From CAWCTD01 sp963798455 (GTDB taxonomy: Bacteria; Acidobacteriota; Terriglobia; Bryobacterales; Bryobacteraceae): a stretch of DNA of 64,000 nt. The translations under genes were made by a program, and so were the position numbers. The notes under the pieces were generated by a model, which had not been told where the DNA came from, did no database searches, and worked only from the letters and a program-made list of their open reading frames with translations. Positions 1 through 8,915 of the stretch are shown here, in pieces (position 1 is the stretch's first letter; each line of letters starts with the position of its first letter). The stretch is taken from positions 3,968,001 through 4,032,000 of the forward strand of contig CAWCTD010000003.1 of assembly GCA_963798455.1 (NCBI GenBank), read 5' to 3'.

Positions 1-882
1 GAGAACACCAAGAAGGGTGTGACGTCCATGGTCCACGATGTCACCTCGCAGGTACTGAGGAACCTCGAGACCCTTCAGCTCGACTACCTGGTCGCCATCG
101 GCGGCGATGACACGCTCAGCTATGCCGCGCGCCTGGACAAAGAAGGCTTCCCGGTGATCTGCATCCCCAAGACCATGGACAACGACGTGCGGAACACCGA
201 GTACTGCATCGGCTTTTCTACGGCGATCACCCGCGCGGTGGACGCCATCGAGCGGCAGCGCACCACGGTCGGCAGCCATGAACGCGTGGGCATCTTCCGC
301 GTCTTCGGCCGCGATGCCGGCCATACCGCGCTGTACACCGCCTACGTGGGTTCGCTCCGCTGCTGCATCCCCGAGTACAAGGTGGACCTGGAGAAGTTGA
401 TTGGTCTCATCATCGATGACAAGCGAAGCAACCCGAGTAACTACGCTCTGGTCATCCTCTCCGAGGGCGCGGAGTGGGAGGGTTACAAAGTGAGGGAGTA
501 CGGCGATCCCGACGCTTACGGCCACCGCAAGAAGATGAGCGTGGGCGAGGACCTTAGCGACGAGATCAAGCGCCGCACCGGCGAGGAAACCGTGGTGAGC
601 GACCTGACCTATGATCTGCGCGGCGGCAGCCCAGATTTCCTGGACAAGCTCGTGGCAACGACGTACGCCAATATCGCGCTGGACGCCATCACTGCGGGCA
701 GGCACGGGCTGATGACCGCGATTGTTAAGGGCTGCTTCACCCTGTCGCCCATCCCCGATCCCAAGCTGGGGCCGCGCAAGGTGGAGGTCGATGCCATGTA
801 CAATACCGAACGCTACACGGCCCGTTACAGCGCCAAGCTCGGCTTCCCGATCTTCCTCACGCATGCGGACGGCACGGCGTAG
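1..882 (+). CDS. pfp: PPi-type 6-phosphofructokinase, 5' partial
   Basis: The reading frame is open from base 1, so the start codon lies upstream of the window; about 293 C-terminal residues are visible, ending in TAG at 880-882. The enzyme interconverts fructose 6-phosphate and fructose 1,6-bisphosphate in glycolysis. The phosphate-donor motif reads GGDDT (bases 100-114) and is followed by PKTMDND (166-186). In this family ATP enzymes have GGDGT/S and PGTIDND; Asp after GGD and Lys before TxDND are the known marks of pyrophosphate-dependent enzymes. The substrate region with GIFRVFGRDAGHTA is also present. PPi enzymes work reversibly, which would suit the PEP carboxykinase at 60.6 kb. The family assignment is firm; PPi specificity is inferred from the two motifs. 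Confidence 0.9.
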   Translation, partial: ENTKKGVTSMVHDVTSQVLRNLETLQLDYLVAIGGDDTLSYAARLDKEGFPVICIPKTMDNDVRNTEYCIGFSTAITRAVDAIERQRTTVGSHERVGIFRVFGRDAGHTALYTAYVGSLRCCIPEYKVDLEKLIGLIIDDKRSNPSNYALVILSEGAEWEGYKVREYGDPDAYGHRKKMSVGEDLSDEIKRRTGEETVVSDLTYDLRGGSPDFLDKLVATTYANIALDAITAGRHGLMTAIVKGCFTLSPIPDPKLGPRKVEVDAMYNTERYTARYSAKLGFPIFLTHADGTA

Positions 883-970
883 GATTGCGTACCGCTTGCT
901 TACGCGCGCGGCTAAGAAACAGGGTTCAGAGCCGCGACCGTCAGGGAGCGGCTAGACTGGATGTAGAGTC

Positions 971-2203
971 ATGAGCACCACCAACGCACAGCCCCCGTTC
1001 CAGGAAGTCGTCGAGGCCGAAGGGCACCTGATCGACTCCCATGTGATGGAGCAGATCTTCGACAAGGTCGTCGAATACAACGGCCGCTTCGAAGTGGAGC
1101 AGTTCACGATCGGACGCACCAACGAAGAGCCGTCTTATCTGCGCCTCCGCGTGGAAGCGCCGGGCCGCGAGGCGATGGAGCAGATGCTCCATCAACTGAT
1201 GGACCTCGGCTGCTCGCCCGTGGACGCCGGCGAAGCCGTGCTCCGGGAAGTGGAACGGGATTGCTGCGCGCCGGAGGACTTCTACTCGACCACCAACCAC
1301 CGGACGCTGGTGCGCCACCAGCAGCAGTGGCTGCCGGTGGAGGGCCAGCGCATGGACGCGCTCATCGTTGTCCAGGACGGCCGCGCCTTCTGCCGCCGCC
1401 TGCGTGGGATCAGAGCCGGTGACAAGGTGGTGGTGGGCATGCGCGGCATCCGGGTCCTGCCCGAGTCGAAGGAGCGCGACCGGCTGGCCTTCGCCTTCAT
1501 GGCCAACGGCATCTCGTCCGAGCGGCAGGTAGAGACCGCCGTGCGCCAGACCGCGGCCCTCATCCGGCAGACCCGCGAAGCGGGACAGCAGGTCGTGGTC
1601 GTCGCCGGTCCCGTGGTGGTGCATACCGGCGGCGGCGCTGCGCTGGCGGCCATGATCAAGGCGGGGATAGTGCAGGCGCTGCTGAGCGGCAATGCGCTGG
1701 GCGTGCACGACGTGGAGGCGGCGCTGCTCGGGACGTCGCTCGGCGTGCGCTTGAGCGACGGCCGCCAGGCCGAGCACGGGCACCGCAACCACATGCGCGC
1801 CATCAACGCCATCTACCACTGCGGCGGCATCCGCCAGGCGGTCGAGAGCGGCCGGCTCGCCGGCGGCGTGCTGTACGAATGCATCAAGGCCGGGGTGCCG
1901 TTCGTTCTGGCCGGCAGTCTTCGCGACGACGGACCGCTGCCGGAAACCATCACCGACATGAACCTGGCCCAGGACGCCTATGCCGAACATTTGAAGGGCG
2001 CCGGCCTGGTGCTTTGCCTGGGATCGATGCTTCACTCCATCGCGGTCGGCAACATGCTGCCGAGCTGGGTCAAGATCGTTTGCGTGGACATCAACCCGGC
2101 CGTCGCCACCAAGGTGAGCGACCGCGGAACAGGCCAGGCCGTGGGCGTGGTCACCGACGTGGGCATGTTTCTGGACCTGCTGGCCAAGACGCTGATCCCG
2201 TGA
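971..2203 (+). CDS. TIGR00300 / LOR-SDH domain protein (ornithine cyclodeaminase-like)
   Basis: This 410-residue protein starts at ATG 971. Residues 1 to about 110 match the conserved LOR/SDH N-terminal region (EVVEAEGHLIDSHVMEQIFD, then FEVEQFTIGRTNEEPSYLRL). The C-terminal two thirds form a Rossmann-like NAD-binding part with VVVVAGPVVVHTGGG near residue 215 and NHMRAINAIYHCGGI near 275. The family is TIGR00300, which includes archaeal-type ornithine cyclodeaminases and the C-terminal domain of cyanobacterial AgrE/ArgZ, so a role in ornithine/arginine or proline metabolism is likely but not shown by the sequence. queF follows after only 2 nt, so the two are probably co-transcribed. The family is certain; the substrate is inferred. 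Confidence 0.85.
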   Translation: MSTTNAQPPFQEVVEAEGHLIDSHVMEQIFDKVVEYNGRFEVEQFTIGRTNEEPSYLRLRVEAPGREAMEQMLHQLMDLGCSPVDAGEAVLREVERDCCAPEDFYSTTNHRTLVRHQQQWLPVEGQRMDALIVVQDGRAFCRRLRGIRAGDKVVVGMRGIRVLPESKERDRLAFAFMANGISSERQVETAVRQTAALIRQTREAGQQVVVVAGPVVVHTGGGAALAAMIKAGIVQALLSGNALGVHDVEAALLGTSLGVRLSDGRQAEHGHRNHMRAINAIYHCGGIRQAVESGRLAGGVLYECIKAGVPFVLAGSLRDDGPLPETITDMNLAQDAYAEHLKGAGLVLCLGSMLHSIAVGNMLPSWVKIVCVDINPAVATKVSDRGTGQAVGVVTDVGMFLDLLAKTLIP

Positions 2204-2205
2204 TC

Positions 2206-2607
2206 ATGAAAAAGGGCTACACCGAACAACACGCTCGCGCGGGCCTGAAGGCCCCGCTGCCCGAGTTGGAGACCTTTCCCAACCAGTTTCCGGGCTACGA
2301 AATTGAAATCGTCATCCCGGAGTTCACCTCGGTCTGTCCCAAGACGGGCCTGCCGGATTTCGGCGAGCTCACCATCCGTTACGTCCCCGACAGGCTCTGT
2401 GTCGAACTGAAGTCGCTCAAGCTCTATGAACTCGGCTACCGGAACCTGGGCATCTTTTACGAGAACGTGGTAAACCGGTTCCTGCGCGACTTTGTGGCGG
2501 CCGTGAAGCCGGTGTCGGCGATCGTGACGGGAGAGTTCAACCCGAGAGGCGGCCTCTATTCCAAGGTGACGGCGAACTGGAGCGGGAAGAAACTTGGCAA
2601 ACGATGA
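2206..2607 (+). CDS. queF: NADPH-dependent 7-cyano-7-deazaguanine reductase QueF
   Basis: 133 residues from ATG 2206, 2 nt after the preceding stop; this start gives the usual length of the short (unimodular) QueF type. The enzyme reduces preQ0 to preQ1 in queuosine tRNA modification. The catalytic region FTSVCPKTGLPDFGELTIRY holds the nucleophilic Cys and the following Asp, and the QueF signature VELKSLKLYELGYRN for NADPH binding follows. The C-terminus contains FNPRGGLYS. It belongs to an apparent run of same-strand genes (971-3962), and the next gene probably starts inside its 3' end. No other queuosine genes or preQ1 riboswitch are seen nearby. Confidence 0.95.
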   Translation: MKKGYTEQHARAGLKAPLPELETFPNQFPGYEIEIVIPEFTSVCPKTGLPDFGELTIRYVPDRLCVELKSLKLYELGYRNLGIFYENVVNRFLRDFVAAVKPVSAIVTGEFNPRGGLYSKVTANWSGKKLGKR

Positions 2608-3962
2608 CGCTTCCGCCGGCCTCAAGGCCGAGGAGATTGCCGAAGTAGTCCGCGAAATCCGCGAACGTGTGCGGGCGCGTTACCCGGCAGGGCGGGTGGG
2701 CAGCGTCGCGCTGCCGGACTTGATGCCCATCCTTCGCGCTCGCGACGCCGCCGAAGCCAAGGTCGCCTCCATCGGCACGGTGAATCCGCGGCCGCCGGGC
2801 ATCGTCCACGCTCTCATCCAGGCCTTGAAGAGAACCACAGCCCGTGTTCTGGCTTGGCACGTCCGCGAGCAGGTCGAATTCAACCGGTCGATGGTCAACG
2901 CCATCGAGGCCGTCCTGGAGGCGCTCAACGAGAACAATCGCGCCCTCAACCGGCTGGCGGGCGCATACGCCGAGGCCAAGGACGTTCCTGTCCCATTGGG
3001 CCGTCTGGCGGCAGGAGTGGGAGAAGAAGCTCTCCATCAACGAAGTCCAGTTTTTGCGGAGCATCGCCGACCTTCAGGCCGGCTTCACGCATCGCGCCGC
3101 CTTGATGGAGACGAACTTCCGAGACTTGGTCAAGTCGCGGCACGAGGATTTTGCGCTGGCCCTGGAGCGGTCGGCGCTCGATGTTCAGAAGCGCCTCTGG
3201 GCCGACCTGGAGAAGACCCGGCTTGAGTTCGAGCGGCTGATACACGCCGAGCTGCGCCTGGTGCGGCAGCGCGCTGCCGTGTCGTCGCCCGAGCCGGCGC
3301 CGGCGGCCGCTGCCCCCGCGGCCGCGCCCGCCTTCGACTTCCTGTGGTTCGCCGAGCGCTTCCGCGGCAGCCAGCAGTATGTCCGGGACAAACAGAAGTT
3401 CTATGTGCCGTTCTTCAAGGATTGCGGCCAGATTCTGGATCTGGGTTGCGGGCGCGGTGAGTTTCTGGAGCTGATGAAGGAAGCGGGCATTGAGGCCAGC
3501 GGCGTCGATTTGAGCGAGGAGTGCGTAGCGCTTTGCCGCTCCAAGGGTCTGGGCGCCGAGAAGGCCGATTTGTTCGCGTATCTGGACGGACAGGCCGCCT
3601 CCGCGCTCGACGGAATCTTTCTGGCCCAGGTTGTGGAGCACCTGCCTCCGGGGCGCATCCCGGAGCTGATTCGCCTGGCCTCCTCCAGGCTGGCCAGGGG
3701 CGGCTTGCTGGTCATCGAGACCCCCAACCCGGAGTGCCTGGCAGTCTTCACCACGCACTTCTATCTCGATCCGAGTCACACCCGCCCCGTCCCCCCGGCT
3801 CTGCTGAACTTCTACATGGAAGAATCCGGTTTCGGGAAGATCGAGGTGCACCGCTTGTCCCCGGCGGTGGACTCGACGCCCGCGCTGGCATCGCTTCCCG
3901 AGGACTTCCGGGACGCCTTCTTCGGCGGCCTCGACTACGCCATCCTCGGCCGGAAGCTCTGA
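2594..3962 (+). pseudogene. SAM-dependent methyltransferase with helical N-terminus, one frameshift
   Basis: The likely start is TTG 2594, overlapping queF by 14 nt; the ATG at 2604 is in a non-coding frame. The first frame runs to about base 2980 and encodes a charged helical region (HVREQVEFNRSMVNAIEAVL). The sequence then continues one frame over with HWAVWRQEWEKKLSINEV to the stop at 3962, so one base is gained (or two lost) near 2975-2985. The second part has an Ala/Pro-rich linker (about bases 3290-3335) and a class I methyltransferase fold: DLGCGRGEFLELMKEAGI (SAM motif I), then QVVEHLPPGRIPELI. The layout resembles sugar or O-antigen-associated methyltransferases with coiled-coil extensions. 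Both halves are otherwise undamaged, so either a recent mutation or a base-calling error is possible. Confidence 0.75.
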
Positions 3963-5084
3963 TCAGACCAGATCGAGAGTTTCCGCACGGAACGCGCCGC
4001 TCGAGTGCTCGTCCCACATCCGCAGGGCCTGGACGCAAAAAACCGTTGACACCGGGTTGACGAAGGGCGTCAGCCCGCCGGCCTTGCGGCCGAACGAGAA
4101 GCCGCCGGAAATACGCGGGTTCGAGTCGTGGAACTGGAAGCCCTGGATCGCCGCCACATCGGATTCGGCCTGCGCGGCGTCGAGTGGGGCGACCCCGAGG
4201 CCCGCGGCATAGAGCCGCAGGCGCAGTAATTGCGCACAAACGTCCGACCGCTCGAAGTCCGGCCGGACCTCTCGCAGCAGGCGGCCGGCATGTTCGATCC
4301 CCTCGCGCAGGGCCTGTGCGCATCCGGCTTCGCCGGCCCTGGGCAGCAGTCCTTCCAGAAAGTAGCAGTACGCATGCAGGCGGTCCATCCGGCGTTCCCG
4401 GTCCGGTTCCGCCTCGAGGAAGGACATGTGCGTGGTGAGAAAACCCGCGAGCGCCTCTTCGTATAGCTCTCGAAAGTTGTCCCCACAGCCGGCCCCGGCG
4501 GCATCGAGCCACGCCATGGCCGCCTTCAGTTGATAGCAGCCGGGATGGCGCGACCAGCGCCCGTTCCCCTCCACCGGCGCCTTGCCGGGCAGGGAGATCA
4601 CGGGATGATATCCGGAGGCGCCGCGGAAGTCAGCTTCCATCGAGCGTACGCAGCCAGCCGCTGTGTCCAGGAACTCGGTCTCCCCCGTGGCCCGCCACAG
4701 GATCAGCAGGCCGCGTGCAATGATCCCGAGATCGAAGAAATATGCCAGCTCGCCCTGCGCGCGGCACTCGAAGGGCATGGTCTTGAGCACCGGGTTCCAT
4801 GCGACGCGGGTCAGATAGTGGCCCGCGCGGACTGCCGCCTCCAGGCATCGGTCCTGGCCTGTCGCTCGGTGCAGGTAGACCAGCGCGGCCACGGCGTACC
4901 CGGTAATCTCGGTGGAGATGGCTCTGAATTCACGCGTGTCCGCGCGGTAGTAGCGAACCACGCCGCCCGAGGCCTGCTGGATGCCTGATTCCAGCAACCA
5001 GTCGACGGCCCGCTTCGTCAAACTCTCTCTTGAACCTGCGACCCGGAGCGAAGTTTGCTCCGCTTCGGTGAAGGGATTGTGCAT
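3963..5084 (-). CDS. Conserved protein of unknown function, alpha/alpha-toroid-like
   Basis: 373 residues starting at ATG 5084. It is rich in predicted helices with repeated aromatic and Gly patterns (ITGYAVAALVYLHRATG, YFFDLGIIARGLLIL, HAYCYFLEGLLPRAG), a pattern seen in six-hairpin or terpene-cyclase-like alpha/alpha toroids. No signal peptide or membrane segment is seen, so it is probably cytoplasmic. Its stop at 3963 directly abuts the stop of the convergent methyltransferase gene. It is divergently oriented from the secreted protein at 5187 across a 102-bp gap. The fold is suggested by pattern only; no reaction can be assigned. Confidence 0.75.
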   Translation of the reverse strand: MHNPFTEAEQTSLRVAGSRESLTKRAVDWLLESGIQQASGGVVRYYRADTREFRAISTEITGYAVAALVYLHRATGQDRCLEAAVRAGHYLTRVAWNPVLKTMPFECRAQGELAYFFDLGIIARGLLILWRATGETEFLDTAAGCVRSMEADFRGASGYHPVISLPGKAPVEGNGRWSRHPGCYQLKAAMAWLDAAGAGCGDNFRELYEEALAGFLTTHMSFLEAEPDRERRMDRLHAYCYFLEGLLPRAGEAGCAQALREGIEHAGRLLREVRPDFERSDVCAQLLRLRLYAAGLGVAPLDAAQAESDVAAIQGFQFHDSNPRISGGFSFGRKAGGLTPFVNPVSTVFCVQALRMWDEHSSGAFRAETLDLV

Positions 5085-5151
5085 CTGTCAGGAGTTGCCC
5101 ATTGTAGCACTGCAAGAATATGGCGAGCGCCCGGCTTGCGCGGCGGGACTT

Positions 5152-5159
5152 GCTATACT
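5152..5159 (+). promoter_or_regulatory. Extended -10 promoter candidate for the 5187 gene
   Basis: TGCTATACT (5151-5159) fits an extended -10 element (TGn followed by TATACT). It would place the transcript start about 20 nt before ATG 5187. No convincing -35 hexamer sits at 17 bp spacing, which an extended -10 can tolerate. Inferred from sequence only. Confidence 0.35.
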
Positions 5160-5186
5160 GGAAAGGCAGAAAACCCCAATTCAACG

Positions 5187-8096
5187 ATGAAGTTCTTTGC
5201 GGTCTTATTCTTAGCCGCCAGCACCAGTCTTGCCGCGGATTTTTACACGGGCCAGGCTGCCAGGCTGGTCATCGGTCAGAGAACCTTTACCGCCCAGGAT
5301 CAAGGGGCCAGTGACACCTTGGTCGGCGGTGTGGGCGGAGTGGCCTATGCGCGCGACACCCTGTTTGTCGCGGATGCAAACCGCATTGCCGCCGACCCGA
5401 ACAACAACAGGGTTCTTGTCTTCAACAATCTGTCCTCGATGCTGCCTTCCCCCACGGGCGAACTTCAATACACACAGACGTGCCCCGTCTGCGGTGGCAC
5501 GGCCACGGTGGTTCTCGGCCAGCCGGACTTCACAGAGACGGCTTACTCGAGCCCGCCCACGCAAACCGCGCTCCGAACGCCCACTTCCGTGGCTTCCGAC
5601 GGCGTCAGACTCGCCGTTGCCGACACCGACAACAACCGTGTGCTGATCTGGAACTCCATCCCTTCCGTCAACCAGGCCCCACCGGACGTCGTCTTAGGCC
5701 AGGCGGATTTCAAGAGCAACGTCGTGGCGAACCCGCCTAACGCCAGTTCCCTGCGGGGCCCCCAAGGCGTCTGGATCCAGAACGGCAGGCTCTTTGTGGC
5801 GGACACGTTCAACAACCGCATCTTGATCTGGAATTCGATTCCGACCACGAACGGCAAGGCGGCCAACGTCGTGCTGGGGCAACCCAGTTTCAATGTTACC
5901 GTGCAGGCGGATATAAGCCAGGTCACTCCGAACCCTCAGGCCACCAACCTGGTGAGCCCGGTCTCGGTGACCTGCGACGGGCAACGGGTGTACGTGGCGG
6001 ACCTGGGACAGAACCGGGTGCTCATCTGGAACTCGATCCCCACCAGCAACCAGCAGCCGGCGGACGTTGTGCTGGGGCAGCCGGACATGATCAGCGCCAT
6101 CTCCAACGACTCCTCCGCACTGTGCCCGGCTTCCGGCAGCGCACTTACCATTAGTGCCGCAACAAATGCCGCTCCGGTGGTATTCACCACCTCCACCAAC
6201 CACGGGCTGACCACCGGCCAGACGGTCTCGATTTCCGGCGCCACTGGGAATTGGACTTCGGTCAACGGGACCTTCGCGGTGACAGTGCAAAGCGACACCA
6301 CGTTCTCGATCGCCGTGGCTTCGACCAACTTCGGCGCGTTGAGCGGCTCGCTCTCCGCGCAGGGTTATCCCGGCCTGTGCAGCGCGACCATGGACTTCCC
6401 GCGCTACGCACTGTCAGACGGCAACCGTTTGTTCGTCGCCGACGGGGGCAATGACCGGGTGCTGGTCTACGAAAGTGTTCCGACGTCGAACGGCCGGGCC
6501 GCTGACGTGGTCCTGGGCCAGCCCACCGAAAACATCAACCTGGGCTCCGACGCGGCCTACGAGTGGCGCAGGTCCAGCGCCGATTCCTTGCGGACACCTT
6601 TGTCGCTGGCCTGGGACGGCACGAACCTCTATGTGGCCGATCCTTACAACCGCCGCGTCATGGTCTTCACCCTGGCCGACAAAGGTATTCCTTACACCGG
6701 TGTCCGCAATAGCGCCAGCCGGGCCATTCACGCCGTGGGCTCGATTGCGTTTTCCGGTACGATCCAGGCGGACGACAAGATCGCGATCAAGATCGGCGGC
6801 ACGGAATACGACTACACGATCGTCGCGGCCGACACGCTCGATAGCCTGGTCACCACGTTCGTCGACCTGATCAACGCCGGCAACGGGGATCCCTTGGTCT
6901 ACGCCTCGGCGAACCCGACCTTGTTCGCGGTGATTCTGACCGCTCGCGCTGAGGGCAGCGACGGCGACGCGGTCGCTGTCACGCAGGCTACCTCTCGAAG
7001 CGATAGTACCGCTGTCCAGATCACCGTCACTGTCCCGGCTACTCTGACGGGCGGGCAAGACGCGGCCAAGATCGCACCCGGCACTATCGTCGAGATTCTC
7101 GGCGAGAACCTGTCGGAGCAGACCGCCTCCGCTCCCTCGGACGCGGATCCCTTGCCCACGAAACTGGCGGGTGTGGAGGTTTACTGCGACGGCATTCCCA
7201 TACCCTTGTTCTATGTCTCGCCCGTCCAGGTCAATGCCCAAATCCCGTTCGACGTCAGCGACAGGACCAGCGTCAGCACGTACGTCCGCGTGAGCTGGGC
7301 TGACGGGCACGTGACCGTGACCAACCCCGTGGCGGTGCCCATCATCCCGCAGAATCCAGGCATCTTTGCCCTCGACGGGCAGGACCCGAGGGTGGCCGTG
7401 GCCATGCACTATAGCAGCTATGCCACCGCCACGATCTCCGTGGACGGTGTTGCCATAGGCGGGGACGTGTTGAACATCCTGATTGAAGATCGTACCTATA
7501 CGTACACGGTTCAGGAAGGCGACACGCTGACCTCGATCCGGGACGCGTTCGTCACCCTCATCAACTTCGACCCCAGGGTGGCGGCGTTCCCTTCCAGCAT
7601 TTGGACGCGAATCCGGCTCAAGTCCAGGGTGCCCGGACCCGAGGGAAACGGGATCAAGATCTCGGTCAACACTCCGGAGGGAGCGTCCGCCATCCTAACT
7701 CCCTTCAATGAGGCGCTGTGCTGCGCGAGTGAAGCGGGCAGCCTCGTCACGGACGACAACCCGGCGCAGCCGGGAGAGACCATCGTGGTCTATGCCACCG
7801 GCCTCGGCCTGATCCAGCCCGATACGGCCCAGGCGGCGATCCGCTTCGGAGCCAAGTACCAGGGCCCGCAATTCAGCCAGCCGCAGGAGTTCGTCTCCTC
7901 TTTGGCGGGGGGCAAGACGGCCAACGTGCTGGCTACGGGCCTCAAGCCGGGCGCGGTCGGTATCTATGAGGTGCATCTGGAGCTGAATTCGGGCCAGCCT
8001 ACCGACCCGTTTGCCCAGGTGACCATCGCGCAATCGGAGTATGTTAGCAACATCGTAACGGTCCCGGTTTACAATCCCAGCCCCCCGACGCAATAA
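5187..8096 (+). CDS. Secreted NHL-like beta-propeller protein with TIGR03437 C-terminal domain
   Basis: 969 residues from ATG 5187, chosen because it begins a clear Sec signal peptide (MKFFAVLFLAASTSLAADF). The N-terminal half has at least five propeller units of the form NNRVLIWNSIP...ADVVLGQPD. A module of about 70 residues (near bases 6125-6355, with GLTTGQTVSISGATGNW) interrupts the propeller. The C-terminal third is the Solibacter-type TIGR03437 domain (KIAPGTIVEILGENLS ... LFYVSPVQVNAQIPFDV ... NPAQPGETIVVYATGLGLI). Two copies of another module, with YDYTIVAADTLDSL (near 6800) and YTYTVQEGDTLTSI (near 7500), are also present; the second lies inside the TIGR03437 domain. The protein is probably exported; its ligand is unknown. 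Domain calls are firm for the propeller and TIGR03437. Confidence 0.88.
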   Translation: MKFFAVLFLAASTSLAADFYTGQAARLVIGQRTFTAQDQGASDTLVGGVGGVAYARDTLFVADANRIAADPNNNRVLVFNNLSSMLPSPTGELQYTQTCPVCGGTATVVLGQPDFTETAYSSPPTQTALRTPTSVASDGVRLAVADTDNNRVLIWNSIPSVNQAPPDVVLGQADFKSNVVANPPNASSLRGPQGVWIQNGRLFVADTFNNRILIWNSIPTTNGKAANVVLGQPSFNVTVQADISQVTPNPQATNLVSPVSVTCDGQRVYVADLGQNRVLIWNSIPTSNQQPADVVLGQPDMISAISNDSSALCPASGSALTISAATNAAPVVFTTSTNHGLTTGQTVSISGATGNWTSVNGTFAVTVQSDTTFSIAVASTNFGALSGSLSAQGYPGLCSATMDFPRYALSDGNRLFVADGGNDRVLVYESVPTSNGRAADVVLGQPTENINLGSDAAYEWRRSSADSLRTPLSLAWDGTNLYVADPYNRRVMVFTLADKGIPYTGVRNSASRAIHAVGSIAFSGTIQADDKIAIKIGGTEYDYTIVAADTLDSLVTTFVDLINAGNGDPLVYASANPTLFAVILTARAEGSDGDAVAVTQATSRSDSTAVQITVTVPATLTGGQDAAKIAPGTIVEILGENLSEQTASAPSDADPLPTKLAGVEVYCDGIPIPLFYVSPVQVNAQIPFDVSDRTSVSTYVRVSWADGHVTVTNPVAVPIIPQNPGIFALDGQDPRVAVAMHYSSYATATISVDGVAIGGDVLNILIEDRTYTYTVQEGDTLTSIRDAFVTLINFDPRVAAFPSSIWTRIRLKSRVPGPEGNGIKISVNTPEGASAILTPFNEALCCASEAGSLVTDDNPAQPGETIVVYATGLGLIQPDTAQAAIRFGAKYQGPQFSQPQEFVSSLAGGKTANVLATGLKPGAVGIYEVHLELNSGQPTDPFAQVTIAQSEYVSNIVTVPVYNPSPPTQ

Positions 8097-8104
8097 CGGG
8101 CGGG

Positions 8105-8368
8105 TCAGTCTGGCGCTCTCTGGGGGCGGTAGCCGTGGCCCTCCAGGAACTGGCGGGCCGGCTCGGCCGCCTCCGCAAGCACGTAGAAGAAGGCGCCAAC
8201 CCGCATCTGCTGGAACACGAAGCCGCCTAAATAGTGGTCCGCTTCCACCAGATAGTCCGTGCCCGCGGTGGTGAGAAGCGCCTCCAGAGCCCGGGCTTCC
8301 GAGAGCTTCTTTGCGATGTAGACCAGTTCAACGTCCTGTTGCTCGAAAAAATCCTGGTTTCTGCGCAT
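8105..8368 (-). CDS. DUF2007-like small protein
   Basis: 87 residues. The sequence VELVYIAKKLSEARALEALLTTAG and a C-terminal AEPARQFLEGHGY resemble the small DUF2007 (putative signal-transducing) fold, in which a short beta-alpha-beta unit ends with a helix. There is no signal peptide. It lies 10 nt downstream of the 8379-8816 gene on the same strand, so the pair is probably one transcript; it converges on the TIGR03437 gene, whose stop is 8 nt away. Function unknown. Confidence 0.7.
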   Translation of the reverse strand: MRRNQDFFEQQDVELVYIAKKLSEARALEALLTTAGTDYLVEADHYLGGFVFQQMRVGAFFYVLAEAAEPARQFLEGHGYRPQRAPD

Positions 8369-8378
8369 AGGGCCGCAA

Positions 8379-8816
8379 TCAAGCGCCGCGAACGCGCTCG
8401 GAGAAGGTCGCGTAAGCTTCCGGAGCGTTTCTGTTCATCCACTGGATGAAGGAGTTGGCGACGGTCTCCAGGTTCTTGTACAGCCCGGGGTTCTTGTACC
8501 GCTCGCGCGTCTCCGGAAGCAGGCGCCTGAACCTTTCCCAGACAAACAGGATCTCTCCGCCGCTCTGGAAGAAGAGTTCCTGGTTCAGCACGCCGCTGGT
8601 GACGAATGAGGCGACCATCTCCCAATAGCTCAACACCATACGGAAGTAGGCATTTTCTTCGGAGCCGAGCGGGCAGAGCGTGGCAACCTCGTCGAGGGTA
8701 GCAGCCTTGAAATTCCTGGCGTACCAGTCCCGGGCGGCCCGCAGTTTCTGCTCCCGCCTCAGCTCGTACAAACGCAGAACGAGGTTGACATCATCGTAGG
8801 TGGCGTGCGCTTCCAT
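8379..8816 (-). CDS. DUF4760-like conserved protein
   Basis: 145 residues from ATG 8816. An upstream GGAGGT at about 8822-8828 supports this start over the longer frame beginning at 8945. The mostly helical sequence (DDVNLVLRLYELRREQKL, GSEENAYFRMVLSYWEMVA, NQELFFQSGGEILFVWERF) resembles the DUF4760 group of bacterial proteins of unknown function. No membrane segment is obvious. It is first in a two-gene unit with the DUF2007-like gene. The IS701 element sits about 100 bp upstream, so its original promoter region may have been shortened or altered. Confidence 0.7.
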   Translation of the reverse strand: MEAHATYDDVNLVLRLYELRREQKLRAARDWYARNFKAATLDEVATLCPLGSEENAYFRMVLSYWEMVASFVTSGVLNQELFFQSGGEILFVWERFRRLLPETRERYKNPGLYKNLETVANSFIQWMNRNAPEAYATFSERVRGA

Positions 8817-8911
8817 TGAGTGACCTCCGTAAAGACAAGGGTAACAGAATACGGGTCGAGGCCAGTCCAGCCAAAAAAAATGGACCGCGACCCCATTCGC
8901 CCGCTGGAGGT

Positions 8912-8915
8912 CTAG
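8912..8915. repeat. Target-site duplication CTAG (left) of the IS701 element
   Basis: CTAG directly precedes the left inverted repeat, and an identical CTAG (10384-10387) directly follows the right one. A 4-bp CTAG duplication is what IS701-family insertions are known for. Confidence 0.85.

Noticed and set aside
941..2035. Long minus-strand open frame opposite the TIGR00300 gene (also similar ones opposite the activator, IS1634 and pckA genes)
   Set aside because: His/Arg/Ala-rich composition typical of the antisense of GC-rich coding DNA; the plus-strand products have clear families.
2204..2210. preQ1 riboswitch controlling queF
   Set aside because: queF starts 2 nt after the preceding stop, leaving no room for an aptamer, and none is seen before base 971.
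2594..3962. Programmed frameshift in the methyltransferase
   Set aside because: No slippery heptamer or stimulatory structure near 2975-2985; a simple indel is more likely.
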